Of a DNA stretch of 64,000 nt, positions 54,099 to 62,350 are shown piece after piece. A program made the position numbers and the translations under genes. The notes beneath the pieces are model-generated. The model was not told the DNA's origin and made no database searches. It saw only the letters and a list, made by a program, of their open reading frames with translations. The stretch is from Terasakiispira papahanaumokuakeensis (GTDB lineage: Bacteria; Pseudomonadota; Gammaproteobacteria; Pseudomonadales; Halomonadaceae), in assembly GCF_001709345.1 (NCBI RefSeq), contig NZ_MDTQ01000001.1, forward strand, positions 1,759,865-1,823,864. The letters are read 5' to 3'. Positions within the stretch are counted from its first letter, which is position 1. Each line of letters begins with the position of its first letter.

Positions 54099-55748
54099 TT
54101 AACGTGCTCCGTTGCTTTCACAAACCCCTTCTTTATAAAAAAGTGGCTTCGTGCGAAGCAGGTTCACATCATTATCCAACGAATAAATCCCTAAAGAATC
54201 ACCGGAACCCAACGCATAAGTCCATCCCCAAGCCACGGTTGCTCGCATTCCCGCCACATGTTCCGCCGTTGAGCCAAAGAAAGGATCGCAATCGGGTGCA
54301 GCAGGGCCAGTCTTAACACTGACTTGGCTATGGCCACTTTGCCCCACCACATTTAAACGATAAAAGTAAGTCGTCTCAGCGTTCAGGCCACTATCAGCAT
54401 AACTCCCACTAGAGATAGGCGCTGGCGTGACGGTATGGTAAGGCCCATCAGCCGCAAGCGCGCGCGTTAGCTGATAGTGCTGCTGAGGGTCATAGCGCCA
54501 ATGGAATGAGGCTTCATCATCACTCGTATTGGCCGCCACCAGCTCAACCGAAGAGGTCGTAGCAGCGGGCGCCGCGCTCTGGGAGGTCGCCGTCACCACC
54601 GTGGTTGAATGAGCGGCATTCTCTTGAACCGGCGCCTCAGCCAAACGTTCCGCCATAGCCCAGAGGGCGGCCATCTGCAAACCCTGACGAGAAGCAAACT
54701 GATGCCCGGTATAACCCCACCAATCCCAACAGCCCTTGGGGTTCATCGGGCTGAGATCAGAGGCTTGAGTCTGCGGATACAAAACCACAATATGGTTAGT
54801 ATCAGCCCAGGCGTTATAACCGGCATGCCGATAGAAATCATCACCAATGCGATCGGCATACTGCAAACAACCGTGCAGCGCGATATGCAAACGACAAGAT
54901 GCCTGCTCACAAGCGGCGGGCACGTAGGCATACCCGGTCTCAGCCATAGAAGATAAAGAAACGTCATACGATGACAGGTATTCATATTGAGAAAACTCAA
55001 TAATACGACCACTTAACCCTTCATCATCAGCAGAGCTCTCAACCGGCTTTGGATTCAAAGTGCCATAAATATGCTGGAGTAACAGCCCGGCCCCATCAAG
55101 ATCACAGTCATTGATAAAATCCCCGCCAGTGACCGCACATTCCTGACCGAAATGCTGAGTAATTTGAGCATGCCCGGCATCTTGATTATCTTTGTAATAG
55201 ACATGCCCAGGGGCCACCAAGCGACGGTAATAAGTATCCAGGGCATCCATCGTCCCCTGCTTGACAACCCCATCATTGTATCCCGAATAGAGCCAAACAC
55301 GATCATCACGCATCTCAGCCGGATCAGCGATATCTCCCTTCTGAGCCGCCTGCATAAGGGCCTGATAAGACTGATCGGCATTGGCGTGACCAGCCATGCA
55401 CACATTCAAGGCCTGATAGACCCCGCCCTTCGCACACTGATAAGGGCCACCCGCAAACACACCGATCCCCACCACCGAATCAGCATAAGCGGCATGCCAC
55501 TGAACCGCCATAAAGGCCCCAGAAGAAATGCCTGAAATTGAAGTATTTTCTAGATCGACATTCAGGGCAGGCAAAGGGTTAGCAAACGCAAAGCCGGGCA
55601 AAAGCCCCGTGAATAAGAAAGCCCCGATCAAGGCGCGCCCTCGACCGCTCACAGGTCTATAACCCACACGTCGACCGAACGCTCGCCGAAGAGCCCCTCT
55701 TCGAAAAGCACTAATGTGCTGGTGAATAGTATGACGAGTAAACATCAT
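54099..55748 (-). CDS. Secreted PHB-depolymerase-like esterase with fibronectin-III-like domain
   Basis: 549 residues. The ATGATG start has GGAG seven bases upstream. A long Arg-rich leader precedes a signal helix and AFA-NP cleavage region near residue 56. The catalytic serine lies in GISSGA (Ser about 75) within NTSISGISSGAFMAVQWHAA, as in the periplasmic PHB depolymerase group of Rhodospirillum rubrum type. Further family blocks are RVWLYSGYNDGVVKQGTMDA, LHIALHGCLQYADRIG and NPKGCWDWWGYTGHQFASRQ. After a Thr/Ala/Ser-rich linker a fibronectin-III-like domain (about 400-480) is followed by an approximately 60-residue C-terminal tail. The enzyme would hydrolyse short-chain polyhydroxybutyrate outside the cytoplasm. 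It has no visible operon partners. Confidence 0.85.
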   Translation of the reverse strand: MMFTRHTIHQHISAFRRGALRRAFGRRVGYRPVSGRGRALIGAFLFTGLLPGFAFANPLPALNVDLENTSISGISSGAFMAVQWHAAYADSVVGIGVFAGGPYQCAKGGVYQALNVCMAGHANADQSYQALMQAAQKGDIADPAEMRDDRVWLYSGYNDGVVKQGTMDALDTYYRRLVAPGHVYYKDNQDAGHAQITQHFGQECAVTGGDFINDCDLDGAGLLLQHIYGTLNPKPVESSADDEGLSGRIIEFSQYEYLSSYDVSLSSMAETGYAYVPAACEQASCRLHIALHGCLQYADRIGDDFYRHAGYNAWADTNHIVVLYPQTQASDLSPMNPKGCWDWWGYTGHQFASRQGLQMAALWAMAERLAEAPVQENAAHSTTVVTATSQSAAPAATTSSVELVAANTSDDEASFHWRYDPQQHYQLTRALAADGPYHTVTPAPISSGSYADSGLNAETTYFYRLNVVGQSGHSQVSVKTGPAAPDCDPFFGSTAEHVAGMRATVAWGWTYALGSGDSLGIYSLDNDVNLLRTKPLFYKEGVCESNGAR

Positions 55749-55917
55749 GGCCTAACTCCATTTGAACATGAATGAATGATCAATGTAGGCCATGCAGAGG
55801 AAGGAAAGGATTGGAATCCTTAATCAAGCATTCGGGATTTATCAACTTTCATGCTGCAATGCAGCGATCAGACCATCAACTCAGACCATCAACACATCCT
55901 GTCATCACACCCCGTCA

Positions 55918-56259
55918 TCACACTGTTGAACGCACGTAACTCTCCGCTTCCATTTCACAGATTTCAACTGAGATCGCGGTATGACTCAGACCCAACTGCT
56001 TCAATTGCTCTAAGACCCGAGCGGTCAGTTGCTGCTTGATCTCAGGGGTACGGCCCGGTAACAGCCTTAAACTCACATGGAGAAAATCGTCGGCAGGCTC
56101 ACCGATGCGATAATGATCATAGCCGATGCCGCGCACCTTAATGGCCGCAGCGGGCGCAATACCGGAATCCAACACACTTTGAAATACAGTATCAACCCAT
56201 ACCGCAGGCTCGCCCTGCTGCTCAAGTGAGCGAGAATATTCAATAATACAATGGGGCAT
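55918..56259 (-). CDS. 5-carboxymethyl-2-hydroxymuconate isomerase (CHMI/HpaF-like)
   Basis: 113-residue tautomerase-superfamily protein (PF02962). It begins MPHCIIEYSRSLEQQG, with the family's Pro-1 after Met, which is the catalytic base. Later blocks are AIKVRGIGYDHYRIGEPADD, FLHVSLRLLPGRTPEIKQQL and a final SVEICEMEAESY strand. In 4-hydroxyphenylacetate breakdown CHMI converts the ring-cleavage product; the rest of that pathway is absent here, so another substrate is likely. The ATG follows AGGACACTTCA. Confidence 0.82.
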   Translation of the reverse strand: MPHCIIEYSRSLEQQGEPAVWVDTVFQSVLDSGIAPAAAIKVRGIGYDHYRIGEPADDFLHVSLRLLPGRTPEIKQQLTARVLEQLKQLGLSHTAISVEICEMEAESYVRSTV

Positions 56260-56316
56260 TGAAGTGTCCTGAATTAGGTTTAATCAGTGAACTGAGTGCA
56301 ATGGCCGGACACTTTC

Positions 56317-56346
56317 AATCACCACTCAAACAATCACCACTCAAAG
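56317..56346. repeat. Two 15-bp tandem repeats inside a larger inverted repeat
   Basis: AATCACCACTCAAAC (56317-56331) and AATCACCACTCAAAG (56332-56346). They sit in the loop between GCCGGACA (56304-56311) and TGTCCGGC (56376-56383). Confidence 0.9.
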
Positions 56347-56411
56347 GCATATCGGCTGCTTGAGGGCCAAGCTTATGTCCGGCTCAAATTAGGCGTTAAA
56401 AATAACACGAG

Positions 56412-56795
56412 TTATAGCGTATTCGACACCTCGATCAGGTTGCCATCCGGGTCTCGTACATAAAGTGAAATCAAAGGCGCTGTCGCCCCGGTTCGTTTCA
56501 CCGGCCCATCTTCAACGATGACCCCCAACTTATCGAAGTGCATCATCACCGTTTCAAGCGGGGTCGCCGCAATGAAACATAAATCAGCACTCCCTGGCTG
56601 CACGTGAGTGGCTTTCGGCTCGAATTCCTCACCGGCTTGATGCAGGTTAATCTTCTGCTGACCGAACACCAAGGCTGTACGTCCTTCACCAAACGTAATG
56701 GCCGTCATGCCCAATACATCCTGGTAAAAACGCACGGTGGCAGGAATATCCTTGACTGTTAACACCAAGTGATCCAGGTGGCTTATATCCATCAT
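56412..56795 (-). CDS. VOC (glyoxalase/bleomycin-resistance fold) family protein
   Basis: 127 residues from the ATG at 56795 with GGAAG upstream. Two paired beta-alpha-beta-beta-beta modules are seen: DISHLDHLVLTVKDIPATVR with FYQDVLGMTA, and DLCFIAATPLETVMMHFDKL followed by ISLYVRDPDGNLIEVSNTL. The metal-ligand positions His (LDHLVLTV), His (INLHQAG) and Glu (NLIEVSN) are kept, so it can bind a divalent metal. The function within the superfamily is undetermined. It lies 81 bases after the IclR gene on the same strand, with the CHMI-like gene next. Confidence 0.85.
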   Translation of the reverse strand: MMDISHLDHLVLTVKDIPATVRFYQDVLGMTAITFGEGRTALVFGQQKINLHQAGEEFEPKATHVQPGSADLCFIAATPLETVMMHFDKLGVIVEDGPVKRTGATAPLISLYVRDPDGNLIEVSNTL

Positions 56796-56894
56796 TATGT
56801 CTTCCAACATCAAAACAAGTCACAAGCGGCTTGTTTAAGCTAAATGCACGATGCTAATAAGGCTCAATAGCCCACTCTATCCCGAAATCAACAC

Positions 56895-57650
56895 TCAGTG
56901 ATAAAGTAATTGAGCCGCGATTCTCCTCATCAGCGCCCCGAGGGAGGTCAGCACTTCCGGCTTGGCCTCAGCTTCTGTCATTGAGACCGCGATACCCGCT
57001 GCGGGCTGTCCCTGAACATCAAAAACAGGGACGCCAAGGCACACCATGCCATCACGGACTTCCCCCTCATCCAGAGCATACCCCCGATCACGGGCGGTCT
57101 GCGCCTGTTGCTCAAAAGCTTCAATGCTGGTGACCCCTTGCGCAGTCAGTGGCGGTAACCAATATTGAGTCAGAATCTGATGACGCCGCTCAGCCGACAT
57201 AAAGGCCAGCATCGCTTTGCCCGTTGCCGTATAGATCGCCGGTAAACGCATCCCCCGTTGCGGTGAAAACCCCAGCGGCTTGAGTGAGTGTCGATAAGCG
57301 AGATACATCACCTCACCTTCAAGCAAGGTGGATAAGGTCACCGTGTAATCCTGTAGCGCCACCTCTTGATTCAATAACCTTTCAAACTCATGCACTAGGT
57401 CAGAGCGTTTCAAATAAGCTGAACTCCAACGCAACGACGCAGGCCCCAACTCGAACCCATCGCCCGTGAGCCTGAGCAACCCTAAATCACATAGAGTGTC
57501 ACATAACCCATGGGCCGTACTTTTCGGTAATTGCAAAGCACGCGCCAAATCAGAAAGCCCTGTGGCCCGCGGTGCTGTCGCAATAAAATCCAAGATCGCC
57601 ACAGTTCGCTCAACGGCAGGGACACGCCGCTTCGACTTGCTTTCACTCAT
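56895..57650 (-). CDS. IclR-family transcriptional regulator
   Basis: 251 residues. The N-terminal HTH is VPAVERTVAILDFIATAPRA with LSDLARALQLPKSTAHGLCD. The IclR effector domain follows with YLAYRHSLKPLGFSPQRGMR, LPAIYTATGKAMLAFMS and GMVCLGVPVFDVQGQPAAGI. The ATG has AAGGAG six bases upstream. It is divergent from the succinate-semialdehyde dehydrogenase gene, and a perfect GTTCAC-N4-GTGAAC palindrome lies in the shared gap. It is therefore likely to control the dehydrogenase/permease genes and itself. The effector is unknown. Confidence 0.9.
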   Translation of the reverse strand: MSESKSKRRVPAVERTVAILDFIATAPRATGLSDLARALQLPKSTAHGLCDTLCDLGLLRLTGDGFELGPASLRWSSAYLKRSDLVHEFERLLNQEVALQDYTVTLSTLLEGEVMYLAYRHSLKPLGFSPQRGMRLPAIYTATGKAMLAFMSAERRHQILTQYWLPPLTAQGVTSIEAFEQQAQTARDRGYALDEGEVRDGMVCLGVPVFDVQGQPAAGIAVSMTEAEAKPEVLTSLGALMRRIAAQLLYH

Positions 57651-57759
57651 AATCAGCTCCTTGATCTACAACTTTGGTCATAAAGGCAGACGTCAATGCA
57701 CCCGCGTGTATTGACACAAGCGGCCTCGTCACCTAATTTTATCCCATATTTAGAACAGC

Positions 57760-57775
57760 GTTCACAATAGTGAAC
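57760..57775. promoter_or_regulatory. Candidate IclR operator
   Basis: GTTCACAATAGTGAAC is a perfect palindrome with 6-bp arms and a four-base spacer. It lies 35 bases upstream of the dehydrogenase start and 109 bases from the IclR start. Position and symmetry suit repression of the dehydrogenase promoter. Confidence 0.6.
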
Positions 57776-57810
57776 AAGCATTTTCGGTTAACTTAATATT
57801 GGAGCCTATG

Positions 57811-59256
57811 ATGGCGACACTGAAAACCCCTTCGCTCTTAAAAGACCGCTGCTTTGTTAACGGACAGTGGGTCGCAGCAGCCTCTGGTAACAGCATTGAA
57901 GTCCGCAATCCGGCCGATGATAGCCTGGTCGGCACCGTGCCCAAAATGTCGCCCGATGAGATTCCAGCAGTGATTGAGGCCTCCCAAAAGGCCCAAGCAG
58001 AATGGGCTCAGTGGCCCGCCAAAGAAAGAGCCGCAGTGTTACGTCGCTGGTTTGAGTTAATGCTTGAACACGCTGATGATCTCGCGCTGATCATGACCCA
58101 AGAGCAAGGTAAACCGCTGGCCGAAGCCAAAGGCGAAATTGGCTATGCCGCCTCTTTTATTGAATGGTTCGCAGAAGAAGCCAAACGTATTTATGGCGAA
58201 ACCATCCCCGCGCCCAAAGCCAATCAGCGCCTGACCGTACTGCGCCAACCGATTGGGGTCACCGCCGCCATCACGCCTTGGAACTTCCCCTCCGCCATGA
58301 TCACGCGCAAAGCGGCACCGGCACTCGCCGCAGGCTGCTCCATGATCGTCCGCCCGGCTGACCTCACACCTTTATCGGCCCTGGCGCTGGCGGATCTGGC
58401 CGCACAAGCGGGCATCCCCGCAGGCGTCTTCCAAGTGGTGACAGGCTCCGCCAGCCAAATCGGTAAAGTGCTGACCGATAGCGACGTGGTCCGCAAACTG
58501 TCCTTCACCGGCTCCACCGAAGTCGGCCGCCTGCTGATGGCGCAATGTGCCCCGACCATCAAAAAACTGTCGTTAGAATTAGGCGGCAACGCACCCTTTA
58601 TCGTGTTTGATGATGCCGATCTTGATCAGGCCGTTGAAGGGGCCATGGCCTCCAAATACCGTAACGCCGGGCAAACCTGCGTCTGTGCCAACCGCATCCT
58701 GGTACAACGCGGCGTTTATGATGCCTTCGCTGCCAAATTGGCCGAAAAAGTCAAAGCCCTGAAAGTCGGTAACGGCCTCGAAGCGGGCACCGAAATTGGC
58801 CCGATGATCGAAGCCAAAGCCCTCGATAAAGTGGAAGACCACATTCAAGATGCGGTCAGCCAGGGCGCCACCCTGATCCAAGGCGGTCAACGCTTGGGCG
58901 GCCTGTTCTTTGAACCCGCCATCCTGACCGGCGTCACCCCGCAGATGAAAGTCGCTCAAGAAGAAACCTTCGGCCCACTGGCACCGCTGTTCCCCTTCGA
59001 TACCGAAGAAGAAGCCATCGCCATGGCCAATGACACCATCTTCGGCCTCGCCGCCTACTTCTTCACCAACGACTATGGCCGCATGGTGCGCGTCTCCGAG
59101 CAACTTGAATACGGCATGGTCGGCCATAACACAGGCCTGATCTCCAATGAAGTCGCGCCCTTTGGCGGTGTGAAGCAATCCGGTTTAGGCCGCGAAGGCT
59201 CACAGCACGGTATTGAAGAATACCTCGAACTCAAATATATCTGCAGCGCCGTATAA
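57811..59256 (+). CDS. gabD: NAD(P)-dependent succinate-semialdehyde dehydrogenase (GabD-like)
   Basis: 481 residues; the second of two ATGs (57811) is preferred because GGAG then lies six bases upstream. It belongs to the aldehyde dehydrogenase superfamily: cofactor motif ITPWNFPSAMITRKAAPALA, SFTGSTEVGRLLM, catalytic Glu in KLSLELGGNAPFIVF and nucleophile Cys in YRNAGQTCVCANRILVQ. The pattern and length match succinate-semialdehyde dehydrogenases, which oxidise the semialdehyde to succinate. No GABA aminotransferase is adjacent; an iron alcohol dehydrogenase follows instead, which suggests the semialdehyde comes from a hydroxyacid. Related semialdehydes cannot be excluded. Confidence 0.87.
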   Translation: MATLKTPSLLKDRCFVNGQWVAAASGNSIEVRNPADDSLVGTVPKMSPDEIPAVIEASQKAQAEWAQWPAKERAAVLRRWFELMLEHADDLALIMTQEQGKPLAEAKGEIGYAASFIEWFAEEAKRIYGETIPAPKANQRLTVLRQPIGVTAAITPWNFPSAMITRKAAPALAAGCSMIVRPADLTPLSALALADLAAQAGIPAGVFQVVTGSASQIGKVLTDSDVVRKLSFTGSTEVGRLLMAQCAPTIKKLSLELGGNAPFIVFDDADLDQAVEGAMASKYRNAGQTCVCANRILVQRGVYDAFAAKLAEKVKALKVGNGLEAGTEIGPMIEAKALDKVEDHIQDAVSQGATLIQGGQRLGGLFFEPAILTGVTPQMKVAQEETFGPLAPLFPFDTEEEAIAMANDTIFGLAAYFFTNDYGRMVRVSEQLEYGMVGHNTGLISNEVAPFGGVKQSGLGREGSQHGIEEYLELKYICSAV

Positions 59257-59317
59257 CGCCTGCAGCACCCTCTCACGATCGATTCCAGATCAACAGATAA
59301 ATCAACGATAAGCGACA

Positions 59318-59343
59318 GAGCGTCCCTGGTCGCAGGGGCGCTC
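59318..59343 (+). terminator. Hairpin between the two dehydrogenase genes
   Basis: An 11-bp stem GAGCGTCCCTG/CAGGGGCGCTC (one G-U pair) with a GTCG loop, followed by ATTTC. A short U-tract makes it a possible partial terminator within the operon. Confidence 0.6.
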
Positions 59344-59383
59344 ATTTCATCCTTCCTGACCCCAGGTAATGAGGAGTTGTCCC

Positions 59384-60559
59384 ATGTCCACCTCCGGCCA
59401 TTCAATGCCGACATTCAGTTTTCACGCCCCCGGTGCCATGCACCTGGAATGGGGCGGTACCCGCCGTCTCGGTGAACTGATGTCACAATGGTTTGAACAA
59501 CGCAACCTGCTGATTGTGACGGATAAATTCCTTCATGAAGCGGGCCTGCTGGAACCGGCCAAAGATTCACTCAAGGCCGCCGGCTTCCACATCTCGGTAT
59601 TCGATGACGTCGTCGCCGACCCGCCCGAATCCGTGCTGATGAGCTGTGTCGAACAAGGCCAACAAGCCAAAGCCGATCTCGTCATTGGCCTGGGCGGCGG
59701 CTCCTCCATGGACATCGCCAAACTGGTCGCCGTCATGCTGGTGGCGCAACAACCCTTATCTGAGCTGTATGGTATCGACAAAATCAAAGGCCATCGCGTG
59801 CCTTTAGTGCAGATTCCGACGACCGCCGGTACCGGCTCTGAAGCCACCAACATCACCATCTTAACCACCGGTGAAACCACCAAAATGGGCGTTGTCGCGC
59901 AGCAACTCTACGCTGATCGCGTCCTACTGGATGCCGAACTCACCGTCGGCCTGCCCCCGCTGCCCACCGCAGCCACCGGCATTGATGCCATGGTGCATGC
60001 GATTGAGGCCTATACCTCAGCGCTGAAAAAGAACCCCTTATCGGATGCCTTCGCCCGCGAAGCCCTCAAATTACTGACTCAGCACCTCGTGACCGCCTGC
60101 ACCGATGGCCAAAATCGTGAAGCGCGCGAAGCCATGCTGCTCGGCGCCAACCTAGCCGGACAAGCCTTCGCCAATAGCCCGGTCGCCGCCGTGCATGCTT
60201 TAGCCTACCCCCTAGGCGGCCATTACCACCTGCCCCACGGCTTGACCAACGCTCTCATGCTGGGCCCAGTATTGCGCTACAACATGGCGAAAGCCGCCCC
60301 TTTATATGCTGAACTGGCTGACGTCGTGCTCGGTGCCAGTGACGACAGCGTAGAAGTGCGCAGTCAGCGCTTTGTCGATTACATGCAGGATCTAATGAAT
60401 CGCTCAGGCGCGCCCCAACGCCTACGTGATGTCAAAGTCACCGAAGACAGCCTGCCGACCTTAGCCAAAGACGCCATGCTGCAAACGCGCCTGCTGATGA
60501 ACAACCCCGTAGAAGTGACCGAAGCAGACGCACTGGCGTTATATCAAGAGGCTTTCTAA
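59384..60559 (+). CDS. Iron-containing alcohol dehydrogenase
   Basis: 391 residues from the ATG at 59384 (GAGGAG seven bases upstream). It is a group III alcohol dehydrogenase (PF00465): cofactor motif VIGLGGGSSMDIAKL, PTTAGTGSEATNITIL, and metal ligands Asp/His in GIDAMVHAIEAYTS with two further His in AVHALAYPLGGHYHLPHGLTN. Paired with the semialdehyde dehydrogenase it could oxidise 4-hydroxybutyrate to succinic semialdehyde. Family members also act on lactaldehyde, ethanol or maleylacetate, so this is inferred from context only. It is probably co-transcribed with the upstream dehydrogenase. Confidence 0.88.
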   Translation: MSTSGHSMPTFSFHAPGAMHLEWGGTRRLGELMSQWFEQRNLLIVTDKFLHEAGLLEPAKDSLKAAGFHISVFDDVVADPPESVLMSCVEQGQQAKADLVIGLGGGSSMDIAKLVAVMLVAQQPLSELYGIDKIKGHRVPLVQIPTTAGTGSEATNITILTTGETTKMGVVAQQLYADRVLLDAELTVGLPPLPTAATGIDAMVHAIEAYTSALKKNPLSDAFAREALKLLTQHLVTACTDGQNREAREAMLLGANLAGQAFANSPVAAVHALAYPLGGHYHLPHGLTNALMLGPVLRYNMAKAAPLYAELADVVLGASDDSVEVRSQRFVDYMQDLMNRSGAPQRLRDVKVTEDSLPTLAKDAMLQTRLLMNNPVEVTEADALALYQEAF

Positions 60560-60586
60560 CGCCTCAGCAACACTAATCATCCCGAT

Positions 60587-60643
60587 CCACTTTGTGCCCA
60601 TGAGTGGATGGCTTCAATAAAGTCATCCAGATGCACAAAGTGG
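60587..60643 (+). promoter_or_regulatory. Nested inverted repeat in the leader of the permease gene
   Basis: An 11-bp outer helix (CCACTTTGTGC 60587-60597 with GCACAAAGTGG 60633-60643) encloses an inner helix GGATG (60606-60610) / CATCC (60624-60628). It lies just before the ribosome site and lacks a U-run. It could be a leader regulatory structure or a protein-binding site. Confidence 0.5.
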
Positions 60644-60681
60644 GTATTGTCATTCCTAAAACATAATAAAGAGAGAACGCC

Positions 60682-62061
60682 ATGCGCTATACGCGAGTGG
60701 ATGGTCAAGAAACCCCTTATTGGCCAGCGGGCCCGTTTAAAATCCGCTTACCTTTTATTCATTATCGAATAGAATGGCCGGATTACTTTCAAGGCTTATT
60801 AATGTGTGCGGTCGATCTTGCGGCCATTCCATTAATGACCGAACTGCTGGGTATGCCCTTTGAAGTGGCCTTGGCTGTGGCCATGCTCAACGGTTTATTC
60901 TATTTAACCCACCACCTACTCGGTGACCCGGTTGTGCCCGGCTGGATTACCCCAGCGATTCCCCTCTTAATGACCTACTGTGCCTCATTTCCGGAAGGGC
61001 CTGAACGCGTGCATGCGCTTGTCGCCTTCCAGTTAATGCTCGGGATATTCTCCATCGGCATTGGCGCCTCGGGATTAGCCCATAAAGTGGTGGCACTGAT
61101 CCCCCAAGCGATCAAATCTGGCGTCATCATCGGCGCGGGCATTGCCGCCGTCATTACCGTATTCAAACAGGGCGGGCGTTTTGACACCTTCCCCATCACC
61201 ATCTCTGTCACCGTCGGCATCGCTTTCTATGTGATCTTCTCACGCCACTTCGCCCACCTAAAAGCCAACTACAAAGCTTTCAACATGCTGGGCAAACTGG
61301 GCATCTTCCCGATTGTCGCCTTGGCCATCATCGTCGGCCCCCTGGCCGGAGAAACCCCCTGGCCGGATATTCAATGGCGCATCACCAGCCCTGATTTCAT
61401 GACATTATGGAAAGAGTACACCGTATTTGGCCTGGGCTTCCCGCCGATTGAAATGATCCTCAGCGCCATTCCGACCGTTTTAGCCGCCTACATCGTCCTC
61501 TTTGGGGATGTCTTACAAAGCCGAGCCATTCTGGAAGAAGCCGACCACGAACGCCCCGATGAAGTGGTTGAATACAACCCAGACCGTGCCCACATGATCT
61601 TCGGTGGTCGTAACGCCATCATGTCCATCATCGGGCCGGACGTCACCATGTGTGGCCCTCTCTGGGCGGCCATGCACGTCGTCATCGTTGAACGCTTCGC
61701 CCAAGGCAAAAAAACCATGTACTCCCTGTTCGGTGGCGCAGGCTCCTTCCGCTGGGGCACCAACACCGGGCTCTTACTCATGCCCATCGTCACCCTGGTT
61801 CAACCGATTCTCGGCATCGCCCTGGCCCTGACCTTACTGATCCAAGGCTACGTCTCAGTGCGCATCGGCATCATGGAAGCCCGCTCACAACGTGACCTCG
61901 GCATCGCCGGCATCGTTGGCGCCGTACTCGCCACCCGAGGCGCCACCTGGGCCTTCGCCGTCGGCGTCGTCCTCTGCCTCCTGGTTTACGGCCGAGACTT
62001 CTTCCGTGGCGAAAAAGACAACACCTTCGTCAAAGACCAAAACGACACCTCAGCGCACTAA
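60682..62061 (+). CDS. Putative NCS2-like (xanthine/uracil permease-type) membrane transporter
   Basis: 459 residues with about 11-12 hydrophobic segments. The start MRYTRVDGQETPYWPAG is cytoplasmic. GDPVVPGWITPAIPLLMTYC near residue 80 and LIPQAIKSGVIIGAGIAAVI near 150 resemble the core of nucleobase-cation-symporter-2 or related 7+7-fold transporters. FGGRNAIMSIIGPDVTMCGP is a likely substrate-site segment. It lies downstream of the two dehydrogenase genes, and the substrate may be their hydroxyacid rather than a purine. The family call is moderate. AAAGAGAGAACGCC precedes the ATG. Confidence 0.65.
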   Translation: MRYTRVDGQETPYWPAGPFKIRLPFIHYRIEWPDYFQGLLMCAVDLAAIPLMTELLGMPFEVALAVAMLNGLFYLTHHLLGDPVVPGWITPAIPLLMTYCASFPEGPERVHALVAFQLMLGIFSIGIGASGLAHKVVALIPQAIKSGVIIGAGIAAVITVFKQGGRFDTFPITISVTVGIAFYVIFSRHFAHLKANYKAFNMLGKLGIFPIVALAIIVGPLAGETPWPDIQWRITSPDFMTLWKEYTVFGLGFPPIEMILSAIPTVLAAYIVLFGDVLQSRAILEEADHERPDEVVEYNPDRAHMIFGGRNAIMSIIGPDVTMCGPLWAAMHVVIVERFAQGKKTMYSLFGGAGSFRWGTNTGLLLMPIVTLVQPILGIALALTLLIQGYVSVRIGIMEARSQRDLGIAGIVGAVLATRGATWAFAVGVVLCLLVYGRDFFRGEKDNTFVKDQNDTSAH

Positions 62062-62068
62062 CCCACCC

Positions 62069-62088
62069 GGCCCCATCCCCATGGGGCC
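62069..62088 (+). terminator. Hairpin after the permease gene
   Basis: GGCCCCAT (62069-62076) pairs with ATGGGGCC (62081-62088), loop CCCC, followed by AACCTTTCCC. Eight bases separate it from the stop codon. Confidence 0.6.
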
Positions 62089-62134
62089 AACCTTTCCCCT
62101 CTCACGCTCTCCGTCACCCGCGACGCAGTTAGAA

Positions 62135-62150
62135 CTGCAAATATATACAG
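62135..62150. promoter_or_regulatory. LexA-like box (weak)
   Basis: CTGCAAATATATACAG matches the enterobacterial LexA consensus CTGT-N8-ACAG except for one base in the left arm. It lies about 200 bases upstream of an unknown gene at the edge of an accessory region. Confidence 0.25.
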
Positions 62151-62350
62151 TAACTAAAGTACAACCACTCAAATCAATAAATCCCTACTTTCCAGTGGCA
62201 TAAACGCAAAACCTACATCTATTCTATATCGCATAACTCAGAAACGACGGATGGCGGGGTAGCTGCACAACCTCCGTATGCATGCGGGCTTTGGCAAGAG
62301 ATAAGCACGCATGCGCAGTACTAAAAATGTTGTGCTTAAGGAGGGGGGAG

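Noticed and set aside
58579..59178. 199-codon minus-strand frame
   Set aside because: Mirror frame of the aldehyde dehydrogenase, rich in Gly/Phe as expected from codon bias on the opposite strand.
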